A DNA stretch of 64,000 nt from an uncultured Shewanella sp. (GTDB lineage: Bacteria > Pseudomonadota > Gammaproteobacteria > Enterobacterales > Shewanellaceae): assembly GCA_947503555.1 (NCBI GenBank), contig CANNEE010000004.1, forward strand, positions 186,001 to 250,000, read 5' to 3'. Shown one piece after another: positions 18,172 through 26,996 of the stretch (its first letter is position 1; every line of letters starts with the position of its first letter). Under the pieces are notes generated by a model. That model had not been told where the DNA came from and made no database searches. It was given only the letters and a program-made list of their open reading frames with translations. The position numbers and the translations under genes were made by a program.

Positions 18172-18191
18172 CTTGCGGTTAATTACGCAAG
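18172..18191 (+). promoter_or_regulatory. Stem-loop overlapping a ribosome-binding site
   Basis: CTTGCG/CGCAAG with an 8-base AT centre. The right arm overlaps the AAGGAGA ribosome-binding site of the gene at 18201, so pairing could limit ribosome access. As DNA it could equally be a short operator palindrome. Confidence 0.4.
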
Positions 18192-18200
18192 GAGAATTCA

Positions 18201-18797
18201 ATGATAAGAGTGGGACTTAATCGAGTAAAACTGGGGATCTTAGCGCTACTGCCTATGACGGCATGGGCTCAACATCCTGTTCAAGACAGTTTTTTTAATC
18301 AAATTAGCACGCTATGTGGCAAAGCCTATCAAGGACAAGTGGTTACCACTGACGCTGCCGATGCTAAATTTGCTAAGCAATCGCTGGTGATGCATGTCAG
18401 AGAGTGCAGTGACACTCAAATCAAAATTCCTTTTCATGTGGGCGAGGATAGATCTCGTACTTGGGTCATCACTAAAACAGATTCAGGACTGCGCCTTAAG
18501 CATGATCACAGGCATAAAGATGGTAGCTCAGATGCGGTGACCATGTATGGTGGTGATACTCAAGAATCTGGCTCTAGCGAACTGCAGTCATTTCCTGTCG
18601 ATAAGGAATCGATTGCCAATTTTAATGCCAATGGACTTAAGGCATCAGTGACCAATACTTGGCAGATGGGTATTGCCGATAAAGTTTTTAGCTATCGTAT
18701 GTTCCGTGAGGGGAGAGATTTTAAAGTGGAGTTTGATCTTTCTCAGCCAGTGACACCTCCGCCACCACCTTGGGGCAGCGAAGGGCTAAAGCACTAA
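18201..18797 (+). CDS. Exported hypothetical protein
   Basis: A 198-residue protein with a signal peptide ending near TAWAQ and no recognised domain. The mature part contains two cysteines (STLCGKAY, HVRECSDT), a His-rich stretch (LKHDHRHKDGSSD) that could bind metal, and a proline run near the C-terminus (VTPPPPPWG). It is a single gene with a strong AAGGAGA site. It is convergent with envZ, with only about 20 bases between the stops and no clear terminator. Confidence 0.75.
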   Translation: MIRVGLNRVKLGILALLPMTAWAQHPVQDSFFNQISTLCGKAYQGQVVTTDAADAKFAKQSLVMHVRECSDTQIKIPFHVGEDRSRTWVITKTDSGLRLKHDHRHKDGSSDAVTMYGGDTQESGSSELQSFPVDKESIANFNANGLKASVTNTWQMGIADKVFSYRMFREGRDFKVEFDLSQPVTPPPPPWGSEGLKH

Positions 18798-18818
18798 TTT
18801 GAGTGCTAATCTATAGCA

Positions 18819-20135
18819 TTAATCTAGAGGTAACCAGACTTCGGCGTGAAGGCCGCCCATGGCACGGTTACTCAGTTTAACTTGGCCTTGGTGGCGGTCG
18901 ACGATACGCTTAACGATGGCGAGCCCTAGGCCTGAGCCGACACTGCCGCGGGCACTGTCTCCTTGGGTGAAAGGTTCAAATAGCTTGGGGATCTCCTCGT
19001 CACTGATCCCTGTGCCATTATCTTCGACACTAAAACCGACGCGTTTACCATCAAAGTGGGAACTGATTTTGACCCAACCGTTTCCGTAGCGAAATGCGTT
19101 TTCCACTAGGTTACTGATAATGCGTTTAATCGCCACGTTCTGCATGGGCACTTCAGGGCAATCGGCAAGTTGAGTCTCTATCTCTATATCTCGGTTGGCT
19201 TCGGCTTGAACTACCTCTTGAATGAGGCGATTGACCTGATCAAGTTCGCGCACGCTTTCCTGATCTTGACGAATATAGGCGATAAACTGGTTAATGATGG
19301 CATCCATATCTTCGATATCATTGACTATGCCATCCTTTAAATAGGCATCTTCTTCCACCATCATCTCAGAGGCTAATCGAATTCGAGTCAATGGTGTGCG
19401 CAGGTCATGGGAGATCCCCGCCATCAATAGCGCTCTATCTTGCTCTAACTGCTGCATGCTGTGGGACATGCGGTTAAAGGCGTTGGTCACCTCGACGATT
19501 TCGCTTGAGCCTTTAAGGGGCAGAGGCTTGGGAAAGTCACCAAGGGATACCGAAATCGCCGCTTTTTGCAGTCGTTTAAGTGGCCTGTTTTGTTGACGGG
19601 CAAACCACCAACCGCCGGCGACACTCAAGGCGCCAATGACCATCAGATACAGAGTCAGTGGCGACAAGCCTGAGACATCTTGGCCAATCAGTGGCACCTT
19701 GATCCAAATAGACGGGGCTTGGGGTGGACGAATCCAAATTTTGATTTCGCTACCTTGAGTGATACGCACATCGGCTTTACCGCCAAGGTATTCAGACATC
19801 TGCGCCGACAAAAAGCCATAGTAAGTGGCCTCTTCTATGCCAGCTTCTCTAGCCTGTTTTTGATTGTACACTCTCATGCCATCGTCTCTGACTTTGGCAT
19901 TGAGGGCATCGGCTATGGTGAGGTGTTCGCGGCCTATATCTATGCCATCGACAAACAGTAGATTGACCTGACGGGCGATCAATTGGTTTATCTGTTGGTA
20001 GTTAGGTTTAATCACATAAACCATAACAGACATATAGGAAACCAGCTGATTGATTAGTAGAAGTAAACCAATCAGCACTACGGTTTGGCTAAAGGCGCTG
20101 CGGGGAACAAAGCGCTGCCACCATTTGGCGATCAT
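18819..20135 (-). CDS. envZ: EnvZ osmosensor histidine kinase
   Basis: A 438-residue inner-membrane sensor kinase. Membrane segments lie at about 17-40 and 158-178, flanking a periplasmic domain. A HAMP linker follows, then the phospho-acceptor H243 ([13 protein letters not shown]), the N box [10 protein letters not shown] and G boxes DNGTGIS and GSGLGLAIV. It phosphorylates and dephosphorylates OmpR, whose gene lies 15 bases upstream in the same operon. Length and motifs match EnvZ. Confidence 0.93.
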   Translation of the reverse strand: MIAKWWQRFVPRSAFSQTVVLIGLLLLINQLVSYMSVMVYVIKPNYQQINQLIARQVNLLFVDGIDIGREHLTIADALNAKVRDDGMRVYNQKQAREAGIEEATYYGFLSAQMSEYLGGKADVRITQGSEIKIWIRPPQAPSIWIKVPLIGQDVSGLSPLTLYLMVIGALSVAGGWWFARQQNRPLKRLQKAAISVSLGDFPKPLPLKGSSEIVEVTNAFNRMSHSMQQLEQDRALLMAGISHDLRTPLTRIRLASEMMVEEDAYLKDGIVNDIEDMDAIINQFIAYIRQDQESVRELDQVNRLIQEVVQAEANRDIEIETQLADCPEVPMQNVAIKRIISNLVENAFRYGNGWVKISSHFDGKRVGFSVEDNGTGISDEEIPKLFEPFTQGDSARGSVGSGLGLAIVKRIVDRHQGQVKLSNRAMGGLHAEVWLPLD

Positions 20136-20150
20136 TAATTCAGCCTGCGG

Positions 20151-20876
20151 TTATTTACGTGCCGTACCATCGGGTACAAACACATAGCCCAATCCCCACA
20201 CCGTTTGAATATATCTCGGGTTAGCGGCATCTTTCTCAATTAGGCGACGTAGGCGCGAAACCTGCACATCGATAGAACGCTCAAGTGCCGAGTAATCACG
20301 GCCTCGTGCAAGGTTCATCAGCTTGTCTCTCGATAGCGGCTCTCTCGGATGGCTCACCAACACCTTAAGCACAGCAAACTCACCACTGGTGAGGGAGATA
20401 GATTCTTCGCCGTGGTACATCTCACGGGTGGCAAGATTTAGCGAGAATTCACCAAAACTGACCATCTCTTCCTGCTGAGCTGGTGCGCCTGGTGCTTCTT
20501 GCACCTGACGACGCATCACCGCCTTGATTCTGGCCAGTAGTTCCCTTGGATTAAAGGGTTTAGGTAGATAGTCATCGGCGCCTAACTCTAGGCCGATAAT
20601 ACGATCTACCTCATCGCCTTTGGCGGTCAGCATCACGATAGGTAAAGGGTTACCCGCTTGGCGAATGCGGCGACAGATGGAGAGTCCATCTTCACCAGGT
20701 AGCATGAGATCTAATACCAATAAATGGAAGTTTTCTCGTTCAAGTAATCTGTCCATCTGCTCGGCATTGGCCGCGCTACGCACCTGATAGCCTTGCTCCA
20801 TCAAATAGCGCTCCAGTAGAGCACGAAGGCGCATATCATCATCGACAACGAGAATTTTAGAGGTTTCTTGTCCCAT
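20151..20876 (-). CDS. ompR: OmpR response regulator
   Basis: A 241-residue response regulator. The receiver domain has its phospho-acceptor at D56 (LLVLDLMLPGEDG) and a conserved Lys in DDYLPKPFNP. The C-terminal winged helix (LTSGEFAVLKVLVSH, ALERSIDVQVSRLRRLIE, YIQTVWGLGYVFVP) binds porin-gene promoters in relatives. First gene of ompR-envZ. The porin at 6.7 kb may be among its targets (inference). Confidence 0.95.
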   Translation of the reverse strand: MGQETSKILVVDDDMRLRALLERYLMEQGYQVRSAANAEQMDRLLERENFHLLVLDLMLPGEDGLSICRRIRQAGNPLPIVMLTAKGDEVDRIIGLELGADDYLPKPFNPRELLARIKAVMRRQVQEAPGAPAQQEEMVSFGEFSLNLATREMYHGEESISLTSGEFAVLKVLVSHPREPLSRDKLMNLARGRDYSALERSIDVQVSRLRRLIEKDAANPRYIQTVWGLGYVFVPDGTARK

Positions 20877-21044
20877 TTAGGTATTCCTTATATCGGCGCT
20901 GATATCACAGTTGAGGGTTTTGCTTTTACATTCACTTTAGCAAAACAAGCCAACTGGCTGATATTGAATGTGATTCTGCTTAATATAGCTTGATTAGTGA
21001 GCCAGTGAAAAGAGCTAAGCGGAGCTTGTGAAAAGATATGGCTA

Positions 21045-21080
21045 AAATCAAAGTGGCAATGGGTGTTACCACTTTGATTT
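21045..21080 (-). terminator. Terminator of the Spo0M-like gene
   Basis: Perfect 12-bp stem AAATCAAAGTGG/CCACTTTGATTT with a 12-base loop. On the minus strand it ends in TTTTAG. It lies after the 21162 stop. Confidence 0.75.
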
Positions 21081-21161
21081 TTATTGAATTTATTGACAGA
21101 TTTAAATTGTAACTAAATTGGCATCAAGTTTGATGAGTCGCATTGAGCCTGACAATTAGCA

Positions 21162-21950
21162 TCACGCCTGATCCAGTAGCTGCTCAATATAGCCATAGAC
21201 TTGATCTAGGTTGTCATGGTCGATAACAAACTTGGTTTTGGTTTCATCTAAATCAAACATCTCGGCAAAAAAGCCTGTCATGCCCCGTGCTTTTCTGTCT
21301 ATCTCTAAAATCACCTCAAGCTCATCGCCTCTTGGTAGAAATACCACTTCGACTTCATCAAACTTGCTGCGGTAAGCCCCGCGCACTGGCTTAAATTCAA
21401 ACTCTTGAATAAAAGGCACAGTGGCAAAGCGGGTCTTGCTTGAACCTTCACATTCGGCATCGTGCAGCTCAAAGCCAAGCTCTTCTAATGCTTCAATCAC
21501 ACTGTATTGCAGACGAGTCGGCATCACATTAATGACATCTTCATCTTTTTTATCCACTGCCATGGCGATATCGAGATTGGTCGCCAGCCAAGTTTGAGTG
21601 TGACCTATGGTTAGTGGTGCTTGCTCGGGTAGAGGAATACGAAAGGGGATCTCTTTTTGCTCGTCCGCCTCTATGGTAAAGGCTTTACGTAGGCTAAAGC
21701 CGCCTAACTTATGGTGGCGTATCTGGATTTCGGTATAACTTTCATCATCCTTTTCAATCTCTACCTCGACACTGTAATTACAGATAAGGTCGAGATCGAT
21801 TTTGTTGATCTCTTGGGAGGTTTTGCCGCCCTGAATATGAATTACGCCGTCGATATCCTGTCCGGGCTCTACATCTAGACTATCGAGTCTGGCATCGACG
21901 GTTGCGGCACCGATTCCGACGCTGGAAAGGACTTTATTAAAAAAAGACAT
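21162..21950 (-). CDS. Spo0M-like arrestin-fold protein
   Basis: A 262-residue soluble protein of the sporulation-control Spo0M family, which has an arrestin-like beta-sandwich. Typical text is MSFFNKVLSSVGIGAATVDA then VEPGQDIDGVIHIQGG, and the C-terminal half carries FVPRG-like FLPRGDELEVILEIDRKARG. The family is common in non-sporulating gammaproteobacteria, where the function is not settled. There is a good GGAT site before the ATG. Single gene with its own terminator. Confidence 0.85.
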   Translation of the reverse strand: MSFFNKVLSSVGIGAATVDARLDSLDVEPGQDIDGVIHIQGGKTSQEINKIDLDLICNYSVEVEIEKDDESYTEIQIRHHKLGGFSLRKAFTIEADEQKEIPFRIPLPEQAPLTIGHTQTWLATNLDIAMAVDKKDEDVINVMPTRLQYSVIEALEELGFELHDAECEGSSKTRFATVPFIQEFEFKPVRGAYRSKFDEVEVVFLPRGDELEVILEIDRKARGMTGFFAEMFDLDETKTKFVIDHDNLDQVYGYIEQLLDQA

Positions 21951-22201
21951 GCCATCTATCCTTATTGTTTAGCAATATCATCAAGTGCATTCAAATTACT
22001 ATGGCTGAGAATGAGAGTCTAGTTCAGTGTTCAGCGGGATAAAATGTTAATGGCTTTGAGTAAAGATTGTTATTTAATTGGATAAAGTCGTTGAATACTC
22101 GGTTAATGTTTGTTTTAGTAAGCTATTAATCGAGCAAGTGCTGGTAAGCGCCTCATGGTTTCTATGCCATGGTGCTCAGATAGTTAGGGCACACGGACGA
22201 C

Positions 22202-25200
22202 ATGGATAGAAAAGATCAGACTTTCTTTTTTGGGCAGTGGCAGGTTGAGCCTAAAGCAAACAGCTTAAGATTAGGCAAGCGAGTCAAACAGCTTGAGCCT
22301 AAGGCGATGGATGTATTGCTGCTTTTGTGTCAACACGAGGGTGAAGTCCTTAGTAGTGACGATATTGTCAGTCATTGTTGGCCCGATATGGTGGTGGGTG
22401 ATAACCCATTACACAAAACCATTAACCAATTACGCCGAGCACTGGGTGATAGTGCAACCTCACCAACCTATATAGAAACCATACGTAAGCGTGGTTACCG
22501 CACTCTAGCTGAGGTGACGTTTCCTGTCGGTCATGAACAAAGCGCCGATACTCAAACTTGGCAATCAGGCTCTCCCTTTCCCGGCCTGCAAGCATACAGT
22601 CCTAAATATGCCCAAGTCTTCTATGGTCGTAGTGCCCAAATCACCACGCTATTAGACAGAATTAGCCAACAAATTAGCTATGGTAGGGATTTTTGTTTAG
22701 TTCTGGGGCCAAGTGGCAGTGGTAAATCCTCCTTAATCAATGCTGGGGTGATCCCTAATCTGTCGTTGGCGCAAGGTTATAAGGGCAACCGTCTCGTTTC
22801 CTATTCGAGTTTAGATTTTGCCGATGTCAGTGGTGATCAACTCTATGTCGAACTAGCCTCATGCTTGCTCGACTGGGAGCTTAATGATCTGCCAGTGTTT
22901 GATGGTGACAGTGCCGATACCCTAGCTCAAAAACTAATGCATGAGCCAAACAGAGTGATTGCGACTTGCCAATCTAGGCTCAAGGCTTCATCTGAGCAGG
23001 GCAATAGATTCGCTCTGTTTATCGACAGACTGGAAGTATTGCTCTCTTCCCCCGCCTTTGAAAATATGCAGCGCCAAGAGTTTGTGGAGCTGTTAGAGCT
23101 GTTTGCTACCTCAGGTGCAGTATTGGTTCTCAGCGCTTGTCGCAATGATTTTTATCCTCTGCTGGTGTCATACCCTAGCTTGATGGCGGGTAAGGCCAGA
23201 GGTGCTCACTTTGACTTAGCGCCGCCGAGCCGTCATGAACTGCTGCAGATGATCCGCTTACCTGCAAAAGCGGCGGGACTGGAATGGGATACCGACAGTG
23301 AAACTCATCTGCCATTAGATGAGCTGCTTTGCCTAGAGGCCGTGGATAACCCAGATGCACTGCCTATGTTGCAATACACCTTACAGGCGCTTTATCTAGA
23401 ACGTAGTGACGATAACAAGTTACTAGCCTCTGTGTATCGCAAGCTAGGTGGCATAGAAGGAGCGATTGGTAAAAATGCCGAACAGGCGATAAATAACCTC
23501 GGCCAAGAGCAACAATCTAGCCTCGCTAGAGTGCTTTCACAACTGGTTACCTTAAGGGATGATGAGCAGTCGGTGACAAGTCGCAGTGCGTTATGGTCTC
23601 AGCTACAAAGTGAGGCTGAGCAGGCATTAGTTCAGGCTATGGTCGATAGCCGTCTATTTGTCTCTCACCTGCAAAATAACCAAGCTAGCTTTAGCATTGC
23701 CCATGAAGCGCTGTTAAGGCGCTGGCCAAGGGCAACTGAATGGATTGAAGCCCATAAAGATAGCCTAAGTGTAAAGGTTCGCCTTAGTCAGACTGCCAAA
23801 CGCTGGCAGCAGGAAGCCCATCATAAGGCTTATCTATTGGCCGAAGGTAAACCACTGCAAGAGGCGCAAACCTTAAGTCGAAATCCACTATTTTCTATCG
23901 GCATCAATGAGCAGGAGTTTATTCAAGCCTCAGCCAAGCGCGCAAGCAGACTACGCTGGATTCGCCGCTTAACGGCGGGCGTGCTAGGAATATTGACCCT
24001 AATTTCTGTGGTCATGAGCTACCGTAGTTTTGAAGCTGAGCAGCAAGCGTTAGAGAAACGTTTGGCCGCAGAAGATCTGTTAGGTTTTATGGTGGGGGAC
24101 TTTGCCGACAAGATGCGTGGCATTGGCCGCATGGATCTGCTCGATGGTATTAGCAATAAAGCGCTGGATTACTTTAGTGGCATTTCGTTAAACGATGCTA
24201 ATTTGAGTTTTGAGACGCGATTCCAACACGCGCAAACCCTAGAGGCGATGGCCGAGGTCGCCTATTCCCGCAATAAAATCGATGAAGCCAGTACTGCATT
24301 ACTCGCCGCTAAACAGGCCTTTGATGCATTGCTGCTCGATCAGCCCGATAACCTTTCCCTGTTAAAAAGCTTAGGTGCCAATGCCTTTTGGTTAGGTCAG
24401 TTAGAGTATGACGAGAGTAACTGGCAAGGCGCTAAACCTTGGTTTGAACAGTATCTTGTCTATAGCCAGCGCATGTATGACTTAGCGCCTCAAGATAAAG
24501 ACGCGCTTATGGAGCTGTCCTATGCTCATAACTCTTTAGGTTCATTGTCTATGAAGCAACAGAGGTTTAGGAAAGCAAGAACTTCCTTTGAGCAATCATT
24601 AGAGTTAAAAAAAATAGCATTTGAATTGGAACCGAGCAATACTCAATTGCTAGCTGGCATTGCTGATACTGAATCTTGGTTAGCAAGTGCCGTTGAATCA
24701 GACGGTTTATTTGATTATGCGATTGAGATTCATGAGCGTATTCAAAAGTCTTTAGATGCTGGTAACTACGATGAAAACTATTTACTGGTTGAATCTCTTG
24801 CATTTAGCTATCAAAAGTCTCGAAGGCTTCTGCAGTACCAGAATGGAAGAAAGCATGATGCTATAGATAAAGCTATAAGAAATTATAATTTGTTTAAGAC
24901 TCTGATAAAGGTAGATGATGAAAATAAGAAATGGTTGAACTATTTCTTTCGATCTCAATTATATCTTTTGGAATTAATGGATGAGTCAAGTTTGGAAAAA
25001 TATAATCTTTCCCCTCCAATAATTGACAGTGACTGGAGGTCTTATACTAAGAGTGAAAAAGTAGTATATGATGAGGATACAGAAATTCTTATGTACTTAA
25101 ATTTCTCTAAGTATTATCTGGCTAGAAATGACTTTGTTATGTTGGATAAATATTTTAAGTTGGGGTATGAGCTTGTAAATCAAAGTTATAAAGGTGGTAA

Positions 25201-25450
25201 TGTAAAATATTTATCTTGGCTGGCGGAGTTTGAGTTAATACGGGCATCTAAGTTTAGCTTTAATGGTGAAAGGAATAAAATGATAGATGCCTGTAGTAAA
25301 GCCTATAAGGTTCTTTTGCCTGCTTATTCAAAAAACAAAGAAGTTAGAGTTCTGATTCCATATGCTAAAAGTTTGAAATGTATGGATGTTTTGTCTGATA
25401 ACGCAGATGTTGTTAACTTGTTAACCAAAGCTGATATTTATTTGTATTAG
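22202..25450 (+). CDS. Transmembrane winged-helix / STAND ATPase / TPR regulator
   Basis: A 1082-residue multidomain protein. Residues 8-105 are an OmpR/CadC-type winged helix (LEPKAMDVLLLLCQH, HKTINQLRRALGD, YIETIRKRGYRTL). Residues 125-560 are an nSTAND1-type ATPase module with P-loop GPSGSGKS at 169-176 and a Walker-B-like FALFIDRLEVL. One membrane segment lies near 590-608 (LTAGVLGILTLISVVMSY). Residues 615-1082 are helical with TPR-like repeats and should be periplasmic. From about base 24560 the gene becomes very AT-rich (17/60 and 15/60 G+C in two lines, against 31/60 at 23701-23760). Two small paralogous genes follow, the first 22 bases on. A membrane one-component regulator with an ATP-driven switch is inferred. 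Confidence 0.8.
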   Translation: MDRKDQTFFFGQWQVEPKANSLRLGKRVKQLEPKAMDVLLLLCQHEGEVLSSDDIVSHCWPDMVVGDNPLHKTINQLRRALGDSATSPTYIETIRKRGYRTLAEVTFPVGHEQSADTQTWQSGSPFPGLQAYSPKYAQVFYGRSAQITTLLDRISQQISYGRDFCLVLGPSGSGKSSLINAGVIPNLSLAQGYKGNRLVSYSSLDFADVSGDQLYVELASCLLDWELNDLPVFDGDSADTLAQKLMHEPNRVIATCQSRLKASSEQGNRFALFIDRLEVLLSSPAFENMQRQEFVELLELFATSGAVLVLSACRNDFYPLLVSYPSLMAGKARGAHFDLAPPSRHELLQMIRLPAKAAGLEWDTDSETHLPLDELLCLEAVDNPDALPMLQYTLQALYLERSDDNKLLASVYRKLGGIEGAIGKNAEQAINNLGQEQQSSLARVLSQLVTLRDDEQSVTSRSALWSQLQSEAEQALVQAMVDSRLFVSHLQNNQASFSIAHEALLRRWPRATEWIEAHKDSLSVKVRLSQTAKRWQQEAHHKAYLLAEGKPLQEAQTLSRNPLFSIGINEQEFIQASAKRASRLRWIRRLTAGVLGILTLISVVMSYRSFEAEQQALEKRLAAEDLLGFMVGDFADKMRGIGRMDLLDGISNKALDYFSGISLNDANLSFETRFQHAQTLEAMAEVAYSRNKIDEASTALLAAKQAFDALLLDQPDNLSLLKSLGANAFWLGQLEYDESNWQGAKPWFEQYLVYSQRMYDLAPQDKDALMELSYAHNSLGSLSMKQQRFRKARTSFEQSLELKKIAFELEPSNTQLLAGIADTESWLASAVESDGLFDYAIEIHERIQKSLDAGNYDENYLLVESLAFSYQKSRRLLQYQNGRKHDAIDKAIRNYNLFKTLIKVDDENKKWLNYFFRSQLYLLELMDESSLEKYNLSPPIIDSDWRSYTKSEKVVYDEDTEILMYLNFSKYYLARNDFVMLDKYFKLGYELVNQSYKGGNVKYLSWLAEFELIRASKFSFNGERNKMIDACSKAYKVLLPAYSKNKEVRVLIPYAKSLKCMDVLSDNADVVNLLTKADIYLY

Positions 25451-25472
25451 TTATTAATAAAAGGAAGATGTA

Positions 25473-25844
25473 ATGAATAGTATTGATGGAAATGCAACTT
25501 TTATCCGTGTAATGGTGGAGATGAATGGGGGAGAGCCAGTATTCAGCTATATGGATGCGGAAGGAAACCCCACAGATGGTGATGTAACGGTTGTTAAGGC
25601 TAGTACAATTACTTATCAATTGCAGGATAATACTAATAAAGGGCTTAAGTTTGTTGGGCTAGGTTTTCAAACTCCATTCGATGGCATCGTCGATGCGGTG
25701 ACTGTCAGTAGCGATGGTAGTTTAATTCAAATTATTGATTTAGATAAAACACCTGGAATAACAAAATTTCAATTTATTTTAACTAATAGTGATAATACTT
25801 TAATGCTATTGAGCCCAGACCCACAGGTTAAGAATGATGAATAA
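25473..25844 (+). CDS. DP-EP-like small protein, cytoplasmic paralog
   Basis: A 123-residue beta-rich protein without a signal peptide. It begins 22 bases after the STAND regulator and has a good AAGGAAG site, so it is likely co-transcribed. It aligns along its whole length with the C-terminal half of the next gene: shared TITYQL, KGLKF.G.GF, PFD, VTVS.DG, KFQFI and SPDPQ(V/I)KN. The closing SPDPQVKN motif recalls the small Pfam DP-EP family, named from memory. No enzyme residues are evident. It may be a partner of, or be controlled by, the regulator (inference). Confidence 0.75.
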   Translation: MNSIDGNATFIRVMVEMNGGEPVFSYMDAEGNPTDGDVTVVKASTITYQLQDNTNKGLKFVGLGFQTPFDGIVDAVTVSSDGSLIQIIDLDKTPGITKFQFILTNSDNTLMLLSPDPQVKNDE

Positions 25845-25849
25845 TTAAA

Positions 25850-25905
25850 AATAGCGCTCTACTTTTAATATTTTTGTGCTCTATGCTCTGCATTAGAGCG
25901 CTATT
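25850..25905 (+). repeat. 12-bp inverted repeat between the two paralogs
   Basis: AATAGCGCTCTA and TAGAGCGCTATT are perfect arms around a 32-base spacer, ending four bases before the ribosome-binding region of the 25922 gene. No T-run follows the stem. It could be an attenuator-like leader or an operator. Confidence 0.6.
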
Positions 25906-25921
25906 GTATAAAAGGACTTTT

Positions 25922-26659
25922 ATGAAATTACTACCCATTGCCGCTAGCGTATGCTTGCTAGCGGCACCATTAACCCATGCCGCCACTCAGTTTGAAATCG
26001 ATAGAGCTCTAGCGCCAGTCACCTCACCCACCAGTTTACAAGCGACCTTAAGCCAAACTTCTCCGTTAGATGTGTTGGGCGATGAGCTGCCAGCATTTAT
26101 TGCTAGCATCACATTTGATAATGCGGGAGTCAGTGGTTTTGATGTTAGCTTGCTGGCAAACGACTACACAGCCACTGAGGTGTATCGCATTTTGACGCTG
26201 TTTGGTATGCAAACTCGTATCAATGAGTATCCAGATGCTTTGGTGTATTCAGCTGCCGATAAGTTGCTGCTCGAAAATGTGGCTTTGCCTTTATGTGATG
26301 CCGCCAGCCCTATTAAGCTTAAGGTGATAGTTAACAAACACAAACAGGCGAAGTTTCGTTATAAGCAAGGGGGCGTCGCCTGTGATGGTAATGTTGCCGT
26401 GACAGAAAATACGACTATTACCTACCAGCTTAAGCATGGTAAACGTACGCCTAAAGGCCTGAAGTTTACTGGTGCAGGTTTTACTAACCCCTTCGATGCC
26501 CATATTAAACGGGTTACAGTTAGCCAAGATGGCCAGCAAATTGCTCTAGAGAACAATATCGATAATCAAGGTACTAGCAAGTTCCAATTTATCTTTAGCA
26601 GTGAAGAGAGTGACCTGTTGCTAGTGAGTCCAGATCCGCAAATTAAGAATGAAAATTAA
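25922..26659 (+). CDS. Exported two-part protein with C-terminal DP-EP-like domain
   Basis: A 245-residue protein. The start at 25922 opens a signal peptide (MKLLPIAASVCLLAAPLTHA, cleavage before ATQ) behind an AAAGGA site; the frame also runs 16 codons upstream into a stem-loop. Mature residues up to about 125 form a unique domain (FEIDRALAPV, VYRILTLFGMQTRI). Residues from about 130 on are paralogous to the 25473 product, ending LLVSPDPQIKNEN. One cysteine pair (LPLCDAA, GVACDGN) could form a disulfide. Exported paralog beside a non-exported one, downstream of a regulator with a periplasmic sensor. Confidence 0.75.
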   Translation: MKLLPIAASVCLLAAPLTHAATQFEIDRALAPVTSPTSLQATLSQTSPLDVLGDELPAFIASITFDNAGVSGFDVSLLANDYTATEVYRILTLFGMQTRINEYPDALVYSAADKLLLENVALPLCDAASPIKLKVIVNKHKQAKFRYKQGGVACDGNVAVTENTTITYQLKHGKRTPKGLKFTGAGFTNPFDAHIKRVTVSQDGQQIALENNIDNQGTSKFQFIFSSEESDLLLVSPDPQIKNEN

Positions 26660-26996
26660 TATGAAGTGAGGGAGTAGAGAATATCTCTATCCTTTTGGTC
26701 AATGGCGCTACGCATGTTTATAGTGTGGCGCTTTTTACTATCTGCTTTCCACATCTTTACCTTTCATATTCCCTTCCATTTGGGCAATAACTGGCGCTTA
26801 AGTTAGCCATTTGAGTGAAGGCTGGGCAGAGATATTCACTATTAGATATCAGAAGAAAAAATAAATTACCCAATTAAATCAAAGTTTTAAATCGGAAGCT
26901 TGTCAGAAGGTAACTGACAAGACAACACAATAGAGTAATGGTCATAGAAGCGCGAATCACAGCGTTATAAAAAGGCTCACGGAGAACTAAAAGCCT
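26660..26996. promoter_or_regulatory. 337-bp intergenic region upstream of the diguanylate cyclase
   Basis: No gene is seen. It contains the perfect inverted repeat CTTGTCAG/CTGACAAG (26899-26921, 7-base loop) about 76 bp before the ATG at 26997, which could be an operator or a leader hairpin. Confidence 0.4.

Larger units (their letters stand above)
17898..18200. other. Intergenic region after the ttrBA-like pair
   Basis: Holds a terminator for the TtrA-like gene (18027-18066) and the 5' stem-loop of the next gene (18172-18191). No gene is seen. Confidence 0.6.

Noticed and set aside
22202-25450. Antiphage Avs-type STAND defence protein
   Set aside because: The N-terminal domain is a winged helix rather than a nuclease or other effector, and a membrane segment splits the ATPase from the TPR part; regulation fits better than defence.
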